A DNA stretch of 64,000 nt. It comes from Massilia aurea. Lineage in GTDB: Bacteria; Pseudomonadota; Gammaproteobacteria; Burkholderiales; Burkholderiaceae_D. How positions within the stretch are numbered: position 1 is the first letter of the stretch; each line of letters begins with the position of its first letter. The notes below the pieces were generated by a model. The model was not told where the DNA came from. It ran no database searches and worked only from the letters and a program-made list of their open reading frames with translations. A program made the position numbers and the translations under genes. Where the stretch lies: contig NZ_JACHBX010000001.1 of the NCBI RefSeq assembly GCF_014200505.1, forward strand, positions 992,001-1,056,000, written 5' to 3'. Below are positions 1-8,570 of this stretch, piece by piece.

Positions 1-699
1 GGTCCACAGATTAAAGTCGAGCATCGTGTTGGTGCGCGGCGTATAGCTGCCCGGTTCGATGTCGTACGAGGACAGCAGCATCACGTAATCGCGATCGACG
101 GCGTGCTGGCGCGGGTTCTTCGGGTGCGTGACCCAGAAGCCCATCATCCCCATCGCCATCTGCTGCATCTCGTCGGCGTGCGGGTGGTACATGAAGGTGC
201 CCGCATGACGCGCGACGAATTCGTAGACGAAGGTCTTGCCGGGCTGGATGCCGGGCTGGGTCAGGCCCGTCACGCCGTCCATCCCGCACGGTAGCAACTG
301 GCCGTGCCAGTGCACGCTCGTGTGTTCGGGCAGCTTGTTGGTGACAAAGATGCGCACGCGGTCACCCTCGACCACTTCGATGGTCGGGCCCGGGCTCTGG
401 CCGTTGTAACCCCACAGGTTGACTTGCATGCCGGGCGCGAATTCGCGCACGACCGGTTCGGCCACCAAGTGGAATTCCTTGACGCCGTCCTTCATGCGCC
501 ACGGCAGCGTCCAGCCGTTGAGCGTGACGACGGGGTTGTACGGTCGCCCGCCCGTCGGGGCCAGCGGCGCGGCGGTGGCGCTTGACGTATGGGTCGGGGC
601 TTCCGGCAGCGACGCCGCGCCGGCACGGCTCACGAGCGAGGCACCCAGTGCCGTGATGCCGGCGCCGGCACCGGTCAGGAACGATCTGCGGTTGGTCAT
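1..699 (-). CDS. Multicopper oxidase (CopA/CueO-like), C-terminus beyond the window
   Basis: The 233 visible codons begin MTNRRSFLTGAGAG, a twin-arginine signal, followed by an Ala-rich cleavage region, so the protein should be exported folded to the periplasm. A cupredoxin domain follows with type 2/3 copper ligands HWHG near residue 127 and YHPHADE near residue 170, and a Met-rich patch (MQQMAMGMMG) next to them. The family oxidises Cu(I) or other metals with O2. The ATG overlaps the stop of the upstream efflux gene (ATGA), so translation is probably coupled. It is the fourth gene of a minus-strand metal-resistance operon. The left window edge truncates it; the later cupredoxin domains and the HCHxxxH block are not visible, so laccase versus CopA subtype is open. 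Confidence 0.9.
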   Translation of the reverse strand, partial: MTNRRSFLTGAGAGITALGASLVSRAGAASLPEAPTHTSSATAAPLAPTGGRPYNPVVTLNGWTLPWRMKDGVKEFHLVAEPVVREFAPGMQVNLWGYNGQSPGPTIEVVEGDRVRIFVTNKLPEHTSVHWHGQLLPCGMDGVTGLTQPGIQPGKTFVYEFVARHAGTFMYHPHADEMQQMAMGMMGFWVTHPKNPRQHAVDRDYVMLLSSYDIEPGSYTPRTNTMLDFNLWT

Positions 700-2099
700 G
701 GTGGGGTGTCCTTCATATCAGTGGTCGATGGCGCCGGCAGGCGCGTGCCGATGGCGGTTTCCAGGTCGACCTGGGCCAGCCAGAAATCCTTCAGCGCTTC
801 GATGGTGGCGTGCACCGCGGCAGCCTGTTCGCGCGCGTCGGCCAGCAGCTCGAACGGGCTGGCCAGCATGCCGTTGTAGCGCAGCAGCATCTCGTCCGCG
901 ATCTGCTTGCGCAGCGGGATCACCTGATCGCGGTAGTGGCGCGCCACGTCGTAGCTGGCGCGGTAGGCGAGGTAGCCCGCGCGCGCTTCGCTGCGGGCGT
1001 TGACCGCGACCGCCGCGACCTGCCCGAGCGACTGCATGTACACCGCTTCGGCGCGCGCCACGCGGGCGCCGCCCCAGTCGAACAGTGGCAGCTCCAGGCC
1101 AATCTCGTAGCCATCGCTTTTCGGTTCGCCTGTCTCGCGCTTGTCCGCATAGCCCAGGTCGAGCACATTGACGAAGCGCGTGGTGCGGGTGAGGCCCAGG
1201 TCGGCGGCGGTGCCGGCTGCGGCGGCGCGCGCGGCCTGCACGTCCAGGCGCTGGCTCAGCGCCGTGCGCTCGACGCCGGCCAGTTCGGCGGGCGCCGCCG
1301 GCAGGTCGGGCAAGCGCTCGGGCAGTGTGTAGCTTGCCTGCGCGCCCCACAGGCCGAGCTGGCGCGTCAGATGTTCGCGCGCGGCGTTGGCCAGGCGGTC
1401 GGCGCGCAGTACGCCGGCACCGGCTTCGGCGTGGAAGGCCGACTCGCGCGCCAGGTCCAGCGCACTGGCATTGCCGGCCTGGGTCATGCGCGTCATCAAG
1501 GCGCTTGACGCGTCGGCGGCGTCGGCCACCTGCCGTGCGTAGGCCACGGCCTGGTGCGCCGCCACCGCCTCGATCCAGGCGCGCCGGGTGGCGTTGACGT
1601 GATGCTCGATGGCCGCGGCCACGCGCAGCGTCGTTTCGTCAAGGCGCCGCGCGGCCATGCGCTGGCGCAGCGGCATCGTGAGCAGGCCCGCCAGGTCGAT
1701 CGAGACCGAGCGTTCGGTTTCCCGGCTGCCGCCGCCGTCCATGCGCGAGAACCCGAACCCCGGATTGCGCAGGCGCGCGGCTTGGGCCACGTCGGCTTGG
1801 GCAATGCCGGCTTCCCAGTAAGTGGCCTGCAGGCCAGGGTGATTGAGCGCGGCGATGCGCACGGCCGCGTCCTGCGTCAGCGGCGCCTGCAGCAGCGTGT
1901 CGATCTCCGTTTGCAAGGCCTGGCGGTCGGCATCGCTGCGCAGCAGGCGCGCATCCACGCCCGTGCGCGCCTGCGCTGCAGCGGCGCTGGCCTCGAAGGC
2001 GCGCTCGGGCGCGACGCTGGCGCAGCCGGCCAGCAGCAGGCCCAGGCTTACGGCCAGGCTCGGGGCCAGCGCGGCATGCCATGAAATTGGACTAGCCAT
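696..2099 (-). CDS. CusC/CzcC-type outer-membrane efflux lipoprotein (TolC family)
   Basis: A 467-aa protein starting MASPISWHAALAPS with a lipobox LLAGC near residue 27, so it should be lipidated and anchored in the outer membrane. The body is the long alpha-helical repeat typical of OEP/TolC channels, including a GYEIGLELPLFDWGGARVAR segment in the second half. Such channels pair with RND pump and adaptor subunits to expel Cu, Ag, Co, Zn or Cd. The open frame extends upstream to 2921, but the ATG at 2099 is chosen because it overlaps the TGA of the His-rich gene (ATGA) and opens the signal peptide. It in turn overlaps the multicopper oxidase gene by four bases. The RND and adaptor partners are not in the window. 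Substrate is inferred from context. Confidence 0.87.
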   Translation of the reverse strand: MASPISWHAALAPSLAVSLGLLLAGCASVAPERAFEASAAAAQARTGVDARLLRSDADRQALQTEIDTLLQAPLTQDAAVRIAALNHPGLQATYWEAGIAQADVAQAARLRNPGFGFSRMDGGGSRETERSVSIDLAGLLTMPLRQRMAARRLDETTLRVAAAIEHHVNATRRAWIEAVAAHQAVAYARQVADAADASSALMTRMTQAGNASALDLARESAFHAEAGAGVLRADRLANAAREHLTRQLGLWGAQASYTLPERLPDLPAAPAELAGVERTALSQRLDVQAARAAAAGTAADLGLTRTTRFVNVLDLGYADKRETGEPKSDGYEIGLELPLFDWGGARVARAEAVYMQSLGQVAAVAVNARSEARAGYLAYRASYDVARHYRDQVIPLRKQIADEMLLRYNGMLASPFELLADAREQAAAVHATIEALKDFWLAQVDLETAIGTRLPAPSTTDMKDTPP

Positions 2100-2431
2100 C
2101 AGTGGTGCTCCTTGTGGTCTGGCTGGGCAGGGGTGTGGTGGTGCGCGTGTGGATCGGGCGCCGGCTTGCCGTGCCCGGCATGCGCGTCGTGGCCGGGCTG
2201 GGCTGCCACGATGCGGTTGTGTTCCTGCCAGGCGCGATCGGGCGTGGTCGTGGCGGCGGCGCGTGCCGGGGGGACGTACGCCGGCTGGTAGCGGGTTTCG
2301 GGGACGGCGGCGTCCGGGTCGGTGGCGTTGGCGGCCGGCGTGGTGCGGTGGCCGCTCTGCGCTGCGGCCGGCGTCAGGGCGCTGGCCAGAATGCAGGCCA
2401 GCAGCAGCTGTGGTCGGGTAAAGGTCGACAT
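2099..2431 (-). CDS. Small His-rich periplasmic protein of the metal operon
   Basis: A 110-aa protein with a clear signal peptide (MSTFTRPQLLLACILASALTPAAAQ) and a short mature part ending in a histidine-dense tail (AGHGKPAPDPHAHHHTPAQ, then HKEHH). The tail looks like a metal-binding or metal-buffering segment. I recognise no named domain. It overlaps the efflux lipoprotein gene by ATGA and follows the Cys/His-rich gene by 60 bases, so it belongs to the same transcript. A role as periplasmic copper buffer or chaperone is inferred from composition and neighbours. Confidence 0.75.
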   Translation of the reverse strand: MSTFTRPQLLLACILASALTPAAAQSGHRTTPAANATDPDAAVPETRYQPAYVPPARAAATTTPDRAWQEHNRIVAAQPGHDAHAGHGKPAPDPHAHHHTPAQPDHKEHH

Positions 2432-2491
2432 GGTTCCTCGTTCGGTGAAATGCAGTGATGCCGCGCCAGCGTGGCGCGGTGGTGTGCTGAT

Positions 2492-2905
2492 TCAGGCGAG
2501 CGGGAGGCGGGGAGGTCGTTCGGGTAACGCAAGGTCGACGGCCTCGGGGCGGCCGGTGGCTGCCTCGATCAGCCGGGTCGACAAGGTCTGCGGCGCGGCA
2601 GGGACAGTGGGTGCGCCAGCCATGGCGGCCCCGATGCAACAGGCGGCGCAGGCGCTGCAGCGCTCCTGGTCGTGGTCCGTCGGCCCATGGTCGGTGGCCT
2701 TGGTAACCTGCGGGCCGGCATCGTGGCAGTGCTCCGCCCCGGCAGCCATGTCGTGCGGCGCGGTCACGGCGGTCACGCCGCCGTGCTGCATGGCCGCATG
2801 GGTGCACGCCAGCATGCCTGCCGAAGCGATGCCCTGGAAGGGAATCGCCAGCAGCAGCAGCCACACGAGCGCGCGGCGCAGGCAGACATGGACGGTTGAA
2901 TTCAC
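2492..2905 (-). CDS. Cys/His-rich exported protein, DUF2946/CopL-like, first gene of the metal operon
   Basis: A 137-aa protein with an N-terminal membrane or signal segment (LVWLLLLAIPFQGIASAGML) and a mature part rich in His, Met and Cys, including CTHAAMQHGG, EHCHDAG and the cluster CSACAACCIG. Short proteins of this kind (DUF2946, CopL-like) commonly head copper-resistance operons; the assignment here is by composition and position, not by a decisive motif. It is the promoter-proximal gene of the minus-strand set that ends in the multicopper oxidase. The start is the ATG at 2905; the preceding 130 bases are the likely promoter region. Confidence 0.65.
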   Translation of the reverse strand: MNSTVHVCLRRALVWLLLLAIPFQGIASAGMLACTHAAMQHGGVTAVTAPHDMAAGAEHCHDAGPQVTKATDHGPTDHDQERCSACAACCIGAAMAGAPTVPAAPQTLSTRLIEAATGRPEAVDLALPERPPRLPLA

Positions 2906-2960
2906 CCGGTAATTCTAGCATGGCGTCCGCGCAACACTATCGTCATGATGGCGGTCGGAA

Positions 2961-2979
2961 ACCTTGCCGGGCAAAGGGT
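2961..2979. promoter_or_regulatory. Possible metal-regulator operator upstream of the copper operon
   Basis: The stretch ACCTTGCCGGGCAAAGGGT contains the palindrome TTGCC-C-GGCAA (read on the minus strand) and resembles the dyads bound by MerR-type copper regulators such as CueR. It lies 56 bases upstream of the first operon gene. No clean -35/-10 pair with a long spacer is visible, so this is only a candidate. Confidence 0.25.
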
Positions 2980-3033
2980 GTGGCTGATAGCATGCCGACT
3001 TGATTCAATGACAATTCAATGACAAGGGCAGGC

Positions 3034-3429
3034 ATGGTGTTGATCGAGCGGCTGCTCGCTCTGCGGCGCAGGAAGAATCAGGAAGAAGTAGCCGGCAGGG
3101 CGGCCGAAGTCATCGCGCACGTGCTGTTCGACGTTGGCGCCGACCGTTTTCTGAACGGGAGCATGCTGCTCGATCGCCAGTTCCGCCTGCGTTTCTACGC
3201 AGTGCTGCCGCCAGCGTCGGACGACATGCTGGCGGCTATCGCGCTGTGCGACTTGCCCGAAGCGCAGCACATGCGCAGCTGCATGGCCGACGTCGCTTTC
3301 GATGCCGAGGTCGTGGCATGTCATACGCAGGGTCTGGCCGATGGTCTGATGCGCGAATTGCTCGCTTGTTCGGGTGAGCTGCGTGCGCTGCCCGAGCGGC
3401 GCATCGGCGGCGTGTTCGCCTTTCGCTAG
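3034..3429 (+). CDS. Hypothetical protein
   Basis: An open frame of 131 codons from ATG 3034, which has AAGGGCAGG just upstream; an in-frame ATG at 3019 is an alternative. No signal peptide or membrane segment is visible and I do not recognise a family. The amino-acid composition is balanced and protein-like, better than the Arg/His-rich frame on the opposite strand, which is why I favour this strand. It lies divergently from the metal operon and 149 bases before the acetyltransferase gene. The tandem CAATGACAATTCAATGAC at 3007-3022 overlaps the possible upstream start. Confidence 0.5.
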   Translation: MVLIERLLALRRRKNQEEVAGRAAEVIAHVLFDVGADRFLNGSMLLDRQFRLRFYAVLPPASDDMLAAIALCDLPEAQHMRSCMADVAFDAEVVACHTQGLADGLMRELLACSGELRALPERRIGGVFAFR

Positions 3430-3577
3430 CCGCAACGCAGGATTTTGTGCGCGCTGCAGCACGCCATAGCGGTATGCTGGTGGTCCTTGACGCCACTGAC
3501 GCAAAGGTCCCATCCATGTCGCATGCCGCCTGCTTTCTGAACCGCCCGGCCATGCCGCGCACCTTCCCCGTACGCTC

Positions 3578-6283
3578 ATGAGCGTCCGTAACCTGCAGCA
3601 CCTGTTCGCGCCGCGGTCGGTGGCGTTGATCGGCGCCTCGGCGCGCCCGGGCAGCATGGGCGCCACGCTGCTGGCCAATCTGCAGGGCGGCGGCTTCAAG
3701 GGCAAGCTGTTCGCCGTCAATCCCAAATACAAGCAGCTGGGCGACTTGCCGTGCTACGCCAGCGTGGCCGACCTGCCCGAGGCGCCCGACCTGGCCGTCA
3801 TCTGTACACCGGCCGCCACCGTGCCGCAGCTGGTGCGCCAGCTGGGTGAACGCGGCACGCGCGCCGCCGTGGTGCTCACCAGCGGCCTGGCGCGCGGGCG
3901 CGATGCCCGTGGGCGCAGCCTGCGCCAGGCCACGCTCGACGCGGCGCACCCTTATCTGCTGCGTCTTCTCGGCGCGAACAGCGCGGGCTTGCTGGTTCCT
4001 GGCCTCGGCCTGAACGCCAGCGTGGCCCACAGCGGCGCACTGCCGGGACGGATTGCGTTCGTCTCGCAGTCCGGGTCACTGATGACGGGCGTACTCGATT
4101 GGGCGCGCACGCGCGGGATCGGCTTTTCGCACTTTATTTCGCTGGGCGACTCGGCCGACGTCGACCTGGGCGACGTACTCGATCACCTGGCCAGCGATGG
4201 CAATGCCGGCGCGATCCTGCTGTATGTCGACCAGCTGCGCTACGCGCGCAAATTCATGTCGGCGGCGCGCGCCGCCGCGCGCAGCAAGCCGGTAATCGTG
4301 CTCAAGTCGCGCAGCGATACCGACGGCGCCCGGCCTGCCGCCAGCGAAAGCGGCGCGCTGGCCACCGAGGACGACGTGTTCGACGCCGCGATCCGGCGCG
4401 CCGGCATGCTGCGCGTGCACACCACCGAGCAGCTGTTCGCGGCGGTCGAGACGCTGGCCTATGCGCGCGTGCTGCATGGCGAGCGCCTGGCCATCGTCAG
4501 CAACGGCCTGGGACCGGGCGTACTGGCGCGCGACGCCCTGCGCTACGGCGGTGGCGTAGCGGCGACGCTGTCGCCCGAATCGGTCACGCGGCTTGATGCC
4601 GTGCTGCCGGCCGGCTGGAACGGTGCGCAGCCCGGCAATCCGGTGCGTGCCAGCCCGGTGAACCTGCTGGGCGGCGCGCCGCCCGAGCGCTACGCCGCGG
4701 CGCTCGACGTGCTGCTGGCCGACCCCCAGGTCGACGCCGTGCTGATCGTGCATTCACCGACGGCGACCGTCGACAGCCGCGACGTGGCCAATGCGATTGC
4801 GCCACTGGCGCGCGCCGCGTCACGCCCCATCCTGTCGTGCTGGCTGGGCGGCGCCTCGGTCGTCGCTGCGCGCGCCATTGCAGCCGAGGCGCGCATGCCC
4901 ACGTACCGCACGCCCGAAGACGGCGTCAACGGCTTCCTGCAACTGGTGAACTACCGGCGCAACCAGAACCTGCTGATGGAAGTGCCGCCGTCGATGGCGG
5001 GCCATATGGCGCCCGATCGCAGCGCCGCGCGCGCGCTGGTGCGCGAGGCGATTGCCGCCAAGCGTCTCTTGCTGTCGGATCCCGAGACCAAGGCGATCCT
5101 GCGCGCGTACGGCCTGGCGCTGGTCGAGACGCGCGCCGCCGTGGACGCCGACGCGGCCGTCGCGGCGGCGCGCGCGATCGGGTTTCCGGTGGCCGTCAAG
5201 ATCCTCACGCCCGACGTGATGCACAAGTCCGATGTGGGCGGCGTGACGCTCGACCTCGATTCGGAAGACGCCGTGCGCGCCGCCGCGGTGCGCATGCGCG
5301 CGCGGCTGGGCGAACTGTTCCCGCAGGCGCGCTTCGACGGCTTTTCGGTGCAGGCCATGTGCCGCCGCACGCACGGCCACGAACTGATCGTCGGCGCTGC
5401 GCTCGACCCGGTGTTCGGGCCGGTGCTGGTGTTTGGCCAGGGCGGCGTGGCGGTCGAGGTGCTCGACGATTATTCGGTCGGCCTGCCGCCGCTGAACCTG
5501 GTGCTGGCGCGCGACCTGGTCGACCGTACGCGCGTGGCGCGCCTGCTGGCTGGCTACCGCAACCGGCCGGCCGCCAATCTCGACGCCGTGCTGGCGGTGC
5601 TGATCCAGGTCTCGCGCCTGATTTCCGATATTCCTGAAATCGTCGAGCTGGACATCAACCCGCTCGTGGTCGACAGCCGCGGCGCCATCGTGCTCGATGC
5701 GCGCATGCGGCTCGCGCTGGCCGACCGTTCGGGCAGCACGCTCGACCGGCTGGCGATCCGGCCCTATCCGCGTGAGCTGGAAGAGACGATCGAGTGGCAG
5801 GGCGCGCCGCTGCTGCTGCGCCCGATCCGCCCCGAAGACGGGCCGGCGCACCTGGCGTTCTTCGACGCGCTCACGCCCGACGACGTGCGCTACCGGATGT
5901 TCGTGCGCATCCGCGAGCTGCAGCCTTCGCAGCTGGCGCGCTTCACGCAGATCGACTACGACCGCGAGATGGCGTTCATCGCCACCCGCAAGAACGCGGA
6001 CGGGGTGTTCGAGACGCTGGCGGTCGCCCGTGTCGTGGCCGATCCCGACAACACGAGCGCCGAATTCGCCGTCACCGTGCGCTCGGATCTCAAAGGCATG
6101 GGGCTGGGACGCATCATGATGGAAAAGCTGATCCGGTATTGCCGCGCGCGTGGCACCGGCGAGATCGTCGGCGAAGCGCTGCCGCAGAATTCGCGCATCG
6201 TCGCGATGGTCAAAAAGCTGGGCTTTGACGTGACGATCGACCGCGAGGACGGCACCCGAAATATGCGCCTCGCATTACGCTAA
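3578..6283 (+). CDS. Protein lysine acetyltransferase, Pat/YfiQ type (NDP-forming acyl-CoA synthetase-like + GNAT)
   Basis: A 901-aa protein. Residues 1-130 form a CoA-binding Rossmann domain (SVALIGASARPGSMG), 150-460 succinyl-CoA-ligase-like domains (FVSQSGSLMTGVLDWA), about 485-715 an ATP-grasp domain (FPVAVKILTPDVMHKSDVGG; LDINPLVVDSRG), and 730-900 a GNAT acetyltransferase domain with the acetyl-CoA loop VRSDLKGMGLGRIMMEKLI. This is the large-enzyme architecture of E. coli YfiQ/PatZ and Salmonella Pat, which acetylate lysines of metabolic enzymes such as acetyl-CoA synthetase. In this family the synthetase part is often catalytically inert and regulatory; whether that holds here cannot be judged by eye. 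It is a stand-alone gene. Confident on the architecture, moderate on the exact substrate. Confidence 0.88.
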   Translation: MSVRNLQHLFAPRSVALIGASARPGSMGATLLANLQGGGFKGKLFAVNPKYKQLGDLPCYASVADLPEAPDLAVICTPAATVPQLVRQLGERGTRAAVVLTSGLARGRDARGRSLRQATLDAAHPYLLRLLGANSAGLLVPGLGLNASVAHSGALPGRIAFVSQSGSLMTGVLDWARTRGIGFSHFISLGDSADVDLGDVLDHLASDGNAGAILLYVDQLRYARKFMSAARAAARSKPVIVLKSRSDTDGARPAASESGALATEDDVFDAAIRRAGMLRVHTTEQLFAAVETLAYARVLHGERLAIVSNGLGPGVLARDALRYGGGVAATLSPESVTRLDAVLPAGWNGAQPGNPVRASPVNLLGGAPPERYAAALDVLLADPQVDAVLIVHSPTATVDSRDVANAIAPLARAASRPILSCWLGGASVVAARAIAAEARMPTYRTPEDGVNGFLQLVNYRRNQNLLMEVPPSMAGHMAPDRSAARALVREAIAAKRLLLSDPETKAILRAYGLALVETRAAVDADAAVAAARAIGFPVAVKILTPDVMHKSDVGGVTLDLDSEDAVRAAAVRMRARLGELFPQARFDGFSVQAMCRRTHGHELIVGAALDPVFGPVLVFGQGGVAVEVLDDYSVGLPPLNLVLARDLVDRTRVARLLAGYRNRPAANLDAVLAVLIQVSRLISDIPEIVELDINPLVVDSRGAIVLDARMRLALADRSGSTLDRLAIRPYPRELEETIEWQGAPLLLRPIRPEDGPAHLAFFDALTPDDVRYRMFVRIRELQPSQLARFTQIDYDREMAFIATRKNADGVFETLAVARVVADPDNTSAEFAVTVRSDLKGMGLGRIMMEKLIRYCRARGTGEIVGEALPQNSRIVAMVKKLGFDVTIDREDGTRNMRLALR

Positions 6284-6417
6284 CCGTTTCGCGCGCCATG
6301 TGACATTCGGAGGATTTTGGGCTGTTTTGCGGTGGTAAGGTGGCGGTGTTTGTCGCCCTGTCACGTCGTGACGATTTGTACCGCCTCTTGTCAACAGGGT
6401 CCGACCCTGCACCTGCG

Positions 6418-6723
6418 ATGTCCCGACTCGGTTTGTTGTTGTGCGCCCCGTACGCCGTGTTCATTCTGGTCTGCGTCGGCATTGTCTCGCTCGGCGCTGG
6501 CGACGATGCGTCGCAGTTGATCTTCCTGCAATTGCCGATTGCCGCCCAGCTGGTCGTGGTGCAGGCGCTGGGCCTTGGCCGCGCCCTCGAATTCCTGTCG
6601 TGGCCCGACGCATACGGCCTGTTCGTCACGCCGGCCTTTGTGCTGCTGTATGCCGCCGGTGCGCTGTGCGAACGGGGCCTGGCGCGCCGGCGCGGCCTGG
6701 CGCCCGCGCGCAGCGGCGTCTGA
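6418..6723 (+). CDS. Small integral membrane protein, unknown function
   Basis: A 101-aa product from ATG 6418 (MSRLGLLLCAPYAVFILV) with three hydrophobic stretches: about residues 4-20, 30-47 and 60-80. It ends in an Arg-rich cytosolic tail (ERGLARRRGLAPARSG). An in-frame start at 6340 would add 26 unconvincing residues. No family is recognised. It is the last ordinary gene before the AT-richer island starting near 6780. Confidence 0.55.
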   Translation: MSRLGLLLCAPYAVFILVCVGIVSLGAGDDASQLIFLQLPIAAQLVVVQALGLGRALEFLSWPDAYGLFVTPAFVLLYAAGALCERGLARRRGLAPARSGV

Positions 6724-6851
6724 TCCGGGCGCGGCGCAACGCCGGCCTGGACCGTCTAATAAAACCTGTTATTGGCTTTCGCGGCAACATGGCCGTACAG
6801 TCAGCCATACCGACCGTCCGCTTTCCGCCCAGACTGTGTAAAAAATTAAAA

Positions 6852-7019
6852 GTAGGCCTAAACGTGATCTTGGTCTGCATCCGCTGCTTTGCCGCTCATC
6901 CGCTGAGCTATCGGCACCTTGAGGAGATGATGCAAGAGCGTGGCGTGTCGGTCGACCATTCGACGATTAACCGGTGGGCGATCCGCTTCTTGTCACTGAT
7001 TGAGAAAATGGCGCGCAAA
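6852..7019 (+). pseudogene. IS6-family transposase remnant (N-terminal fragment)
   Basis: Translation gives HPLSYRHLEEMMQERG, SVDHSTINRWAIRF and LSLIEKMARK, which match the N-terminal helix-turn-helix region of IS6-family transposases (consensus SYR-LEEMMAERG-VDHSTI-RW). The match stops after MARK, where the family continues into HKRPVG and the DDE core; here the frame runs on into unrelated sequence. No start, catalytic residues or terminal repeats remain, so the element is dead. It marks the left edge of the effector/immunity island and probably records one of its rearrangements. Confidence 0.75.
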
Positions 7020-7109
7020 CTAATGAGCGGAACGGTGCCCTTACAGCATATTCCTCCGTTTGGTCAACAATGCGAAAGAACCGTCAGTTCGGTGACGTCT
7101 TGAATCTGA

Positions 7110-7312
7110 GTGGAGTTTCCAGACGACTCATATCGACCAGGCTGGTACGAGGGCTATATTCGCATCGCAGGCGATGAGTCGGAAGTGGTAGATCTCGATT
7201 AGACGACTGTGGCTGCAAACAGTTTGCGTCAGAGAAATCGAAGATTTCAGTGGAAGAGCTTGGCAAAGCTGCCAATATCCTGCGTTTGCTTTACGTAGTT
7301 ATTGCAAGGTGA
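7110..7312 (+). pseudogene. Broken C-terminus of a VRR-NUC-like nuclease effector
   Basis: Reading from 7110 gives VEFPDDSYRPGWYEGY, IRIAGDESEVVDLD and then a TAG at 7200-7202. One frame over, the text continues from 7205 as DCGCKQFASEKSKISVEELG and ends in LLYVVIAR with a TGA at 7310. The pattern (VEFK-FP-DD ... Y-IAGD--KLV-LD--DC-C) is how VRR-NUC nuclease domains of type VI effectors end, to my recollection. The N-terminal part of the gene is gone, replaced by the IS6 remnant, and a single frameshift near 7201 interrupts the rest. The stop lies 38 bases before the DUF3396 immunity gene, the usual effector-immunity order. Family assignment is by eye from a short tail. Confidence 0.55.
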
Positions 7313-7350
7313 CCGCCCCCGCGTGGCGTGCCAGTTTTTGAGGATTGCAC

Positions 7351-8397
7351 ATGACTGACTTGCCGTTTGACCCGCTCGAGTTACTGCGTAGCGGTTCGGG
7401 TTCTTTGAACATTCCCGGTGGACTCCTAACCAGGAAAGGCGCCCAACCCTACGTCGGCTGCGTGCCGGCTATTGCTGGGACTCTGTTCTTTGCTGATGCG
7501 CATCTCCCTGCAATGCGCGATGCTATCAAAGTATGCTTCGAAGACTACATTGCGATTGCTCAACCAAACCTCACATGGCTCTTCCGAGAAGACCCGCCAG
7601 AAGGGCCGAGCAAACAGGTGTTCGCAAAGGCTAGGCCGCTGGCATCCATGCTCACTGACATGGATAAGGACAACGCCCTGAGCTTTTGCTACACGAGCGG
7701 CAAGGAGGCGCACGATGCCGGCCCTTGGGAATTTCAGATTTTCGGTTTACCCGCCTGGCGAGCCGAAATGGGTGACTGGGGCCTTTGCGGGATCCGTTTT
7801 TCTGTTCCACTACTGTTCGTCGAGGAGACTCCAGGCGTCTTCCGCGATATGTTCGTTGCTTTTGCAAAACGACTACGAGCCGTGCACGGTTACGCCGGTT
7901 ACAGCCTGATCCGGTCGGCTCTGCGCGACCTTGAAAACCAGGCCTTCGAGGCGTTTTTGACATCGAAGTTTCGCGGATTCGACGCTGGGAACCTAATTCC
8001 AGGCGCAACCAATGCACACCTGGGCATTAAGACGGTCAGTTGGCTTACGGCTATTAACCACACTTACCTCGAGACGGTCGGTGGGGAAGGTACATTGCGC
8101 TCTGAACTGCCTAGCGATTGGTTCGGCGCATTCGATTACGGTAGTGGCGTTGTCATCCAAGCGGGCCCACGGCCAGAAGCCGCCCCTGTCGACGCAGCGC
8201 TACCAGCCTTGCTCGCTCTGCCCAACATGTTCTTGCGCAACGTGCGAGTGCCAAAGGCACGCTTGCATTACGCATCTGCAAACAATGAGCCCAAGCTGAT
8301 AGGCTGGGCGGCGGAGCAGTGGCTCAAACGCCTCGATGTCGATCCTGATCAACTGCTTGAGTTTAGGGCACGACTCTTGAAAGAGCCAAAACTCTAA
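7351..8397 (+). CDS. Type VI immunity family protein (DUF3396)
   Basis: A 348-aa soluble protein with no signal peptide. The layout fits the DUF3396 family: an N-terminal FADAHLPAMRDAIKVCFEDY segment, a central block beginning GLCGIRFSVPLLFVEETPG, then HGYAGYSLIRSALRDLENQ, and FRGFDAGNLIPGATNAHLG. Members protect the producer from its own type VI or polymorphic toxins. ATG 7351 is chosen over the TTG six bases earlier because TGAGG lies at the right distance before it. It follows the broken VRR-NUC-like tail by 38 bases, so it is an orphan immunity gene whose cognate effector is destroyed. Base composition is clearly more AT-rich than in flanking genes, pointing to horizontal origin. Confidence 0.78.
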   Translation: MTDLPFDPLELLRSGSGSLNIPGGLLTRKGAQPYVGCVPAIAGTLFFADAHLPAMRDAIKVCFEDYIAIAQPNLTWLFREDPPEGPSKQVFAKARPLASMLTDMDKDNALSFCYTSGKEAHDAGPWEFQIFGLPAWRAEMGDWGLCGIRFSVPLLFVEETPGVFRDMFVAFAKRLRAVHGYAGYSLIRSALRDLENQAFEAFLTSKFRGFDAGNLIPGATNAHLGIKTVSWLTAINHTYLETVGGEGTLRSELPSDWFGAFDYGSGVVIQAGPRPEAAPVDAALPALLALPNMFLRNVRVPKARLHYASANNEPKLIGWAAEQWLKRLDVDPDQLLEFRARLLKEPKL

Positions 8398-8569
8398 GGA
8401 ACGGACATTTATATCTTGCACCCGTATGGGCCTAAGCCTGGAAACCATTTTGCAACGTCGACCACGGGGTTAAAGGGCCACTCCTTATCTCTGCCCGGGC
8501 GAAGGAATCCAGTACTTCATTGAAAACGGTGACAATCCAAAGTGGGGTGATACCGTTGTGAAGTTTTGA
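8398..8569 (+). pseudogene. Frameshifted toxin-like C-terminal remnant
   Basis: Immediately after the immunity gene, translation from 8398 reads GTDIYILHPYGPKPGNHFAT then STTGLKGHSLSLPG. A one-base shift near 8500 continues as EGIQYFIENGDNPKWGDTVV and KF, ending at TGA 8567. Joined, the two segments form one coherent tail, so a single frameshift interrupted a real coding region that has lost its 5' part. The end lies one base before the start of the next gene, the spacing seen between polymorphic toxins and their immunity genes. I cannot name the toxin family; the reading as a toxin tail is inference from arrangement. Confidence 0.4.
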
Positions 8570-8570
8570 A

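Noticed and set aside
696..2921. A single 741-aa fusion extending the efflux lipoprotein to 2921
   Set aside because: The upstream third is out-of-frame read-through of the two small metal-binding genes; the lipoprotein signal begins at 2099.
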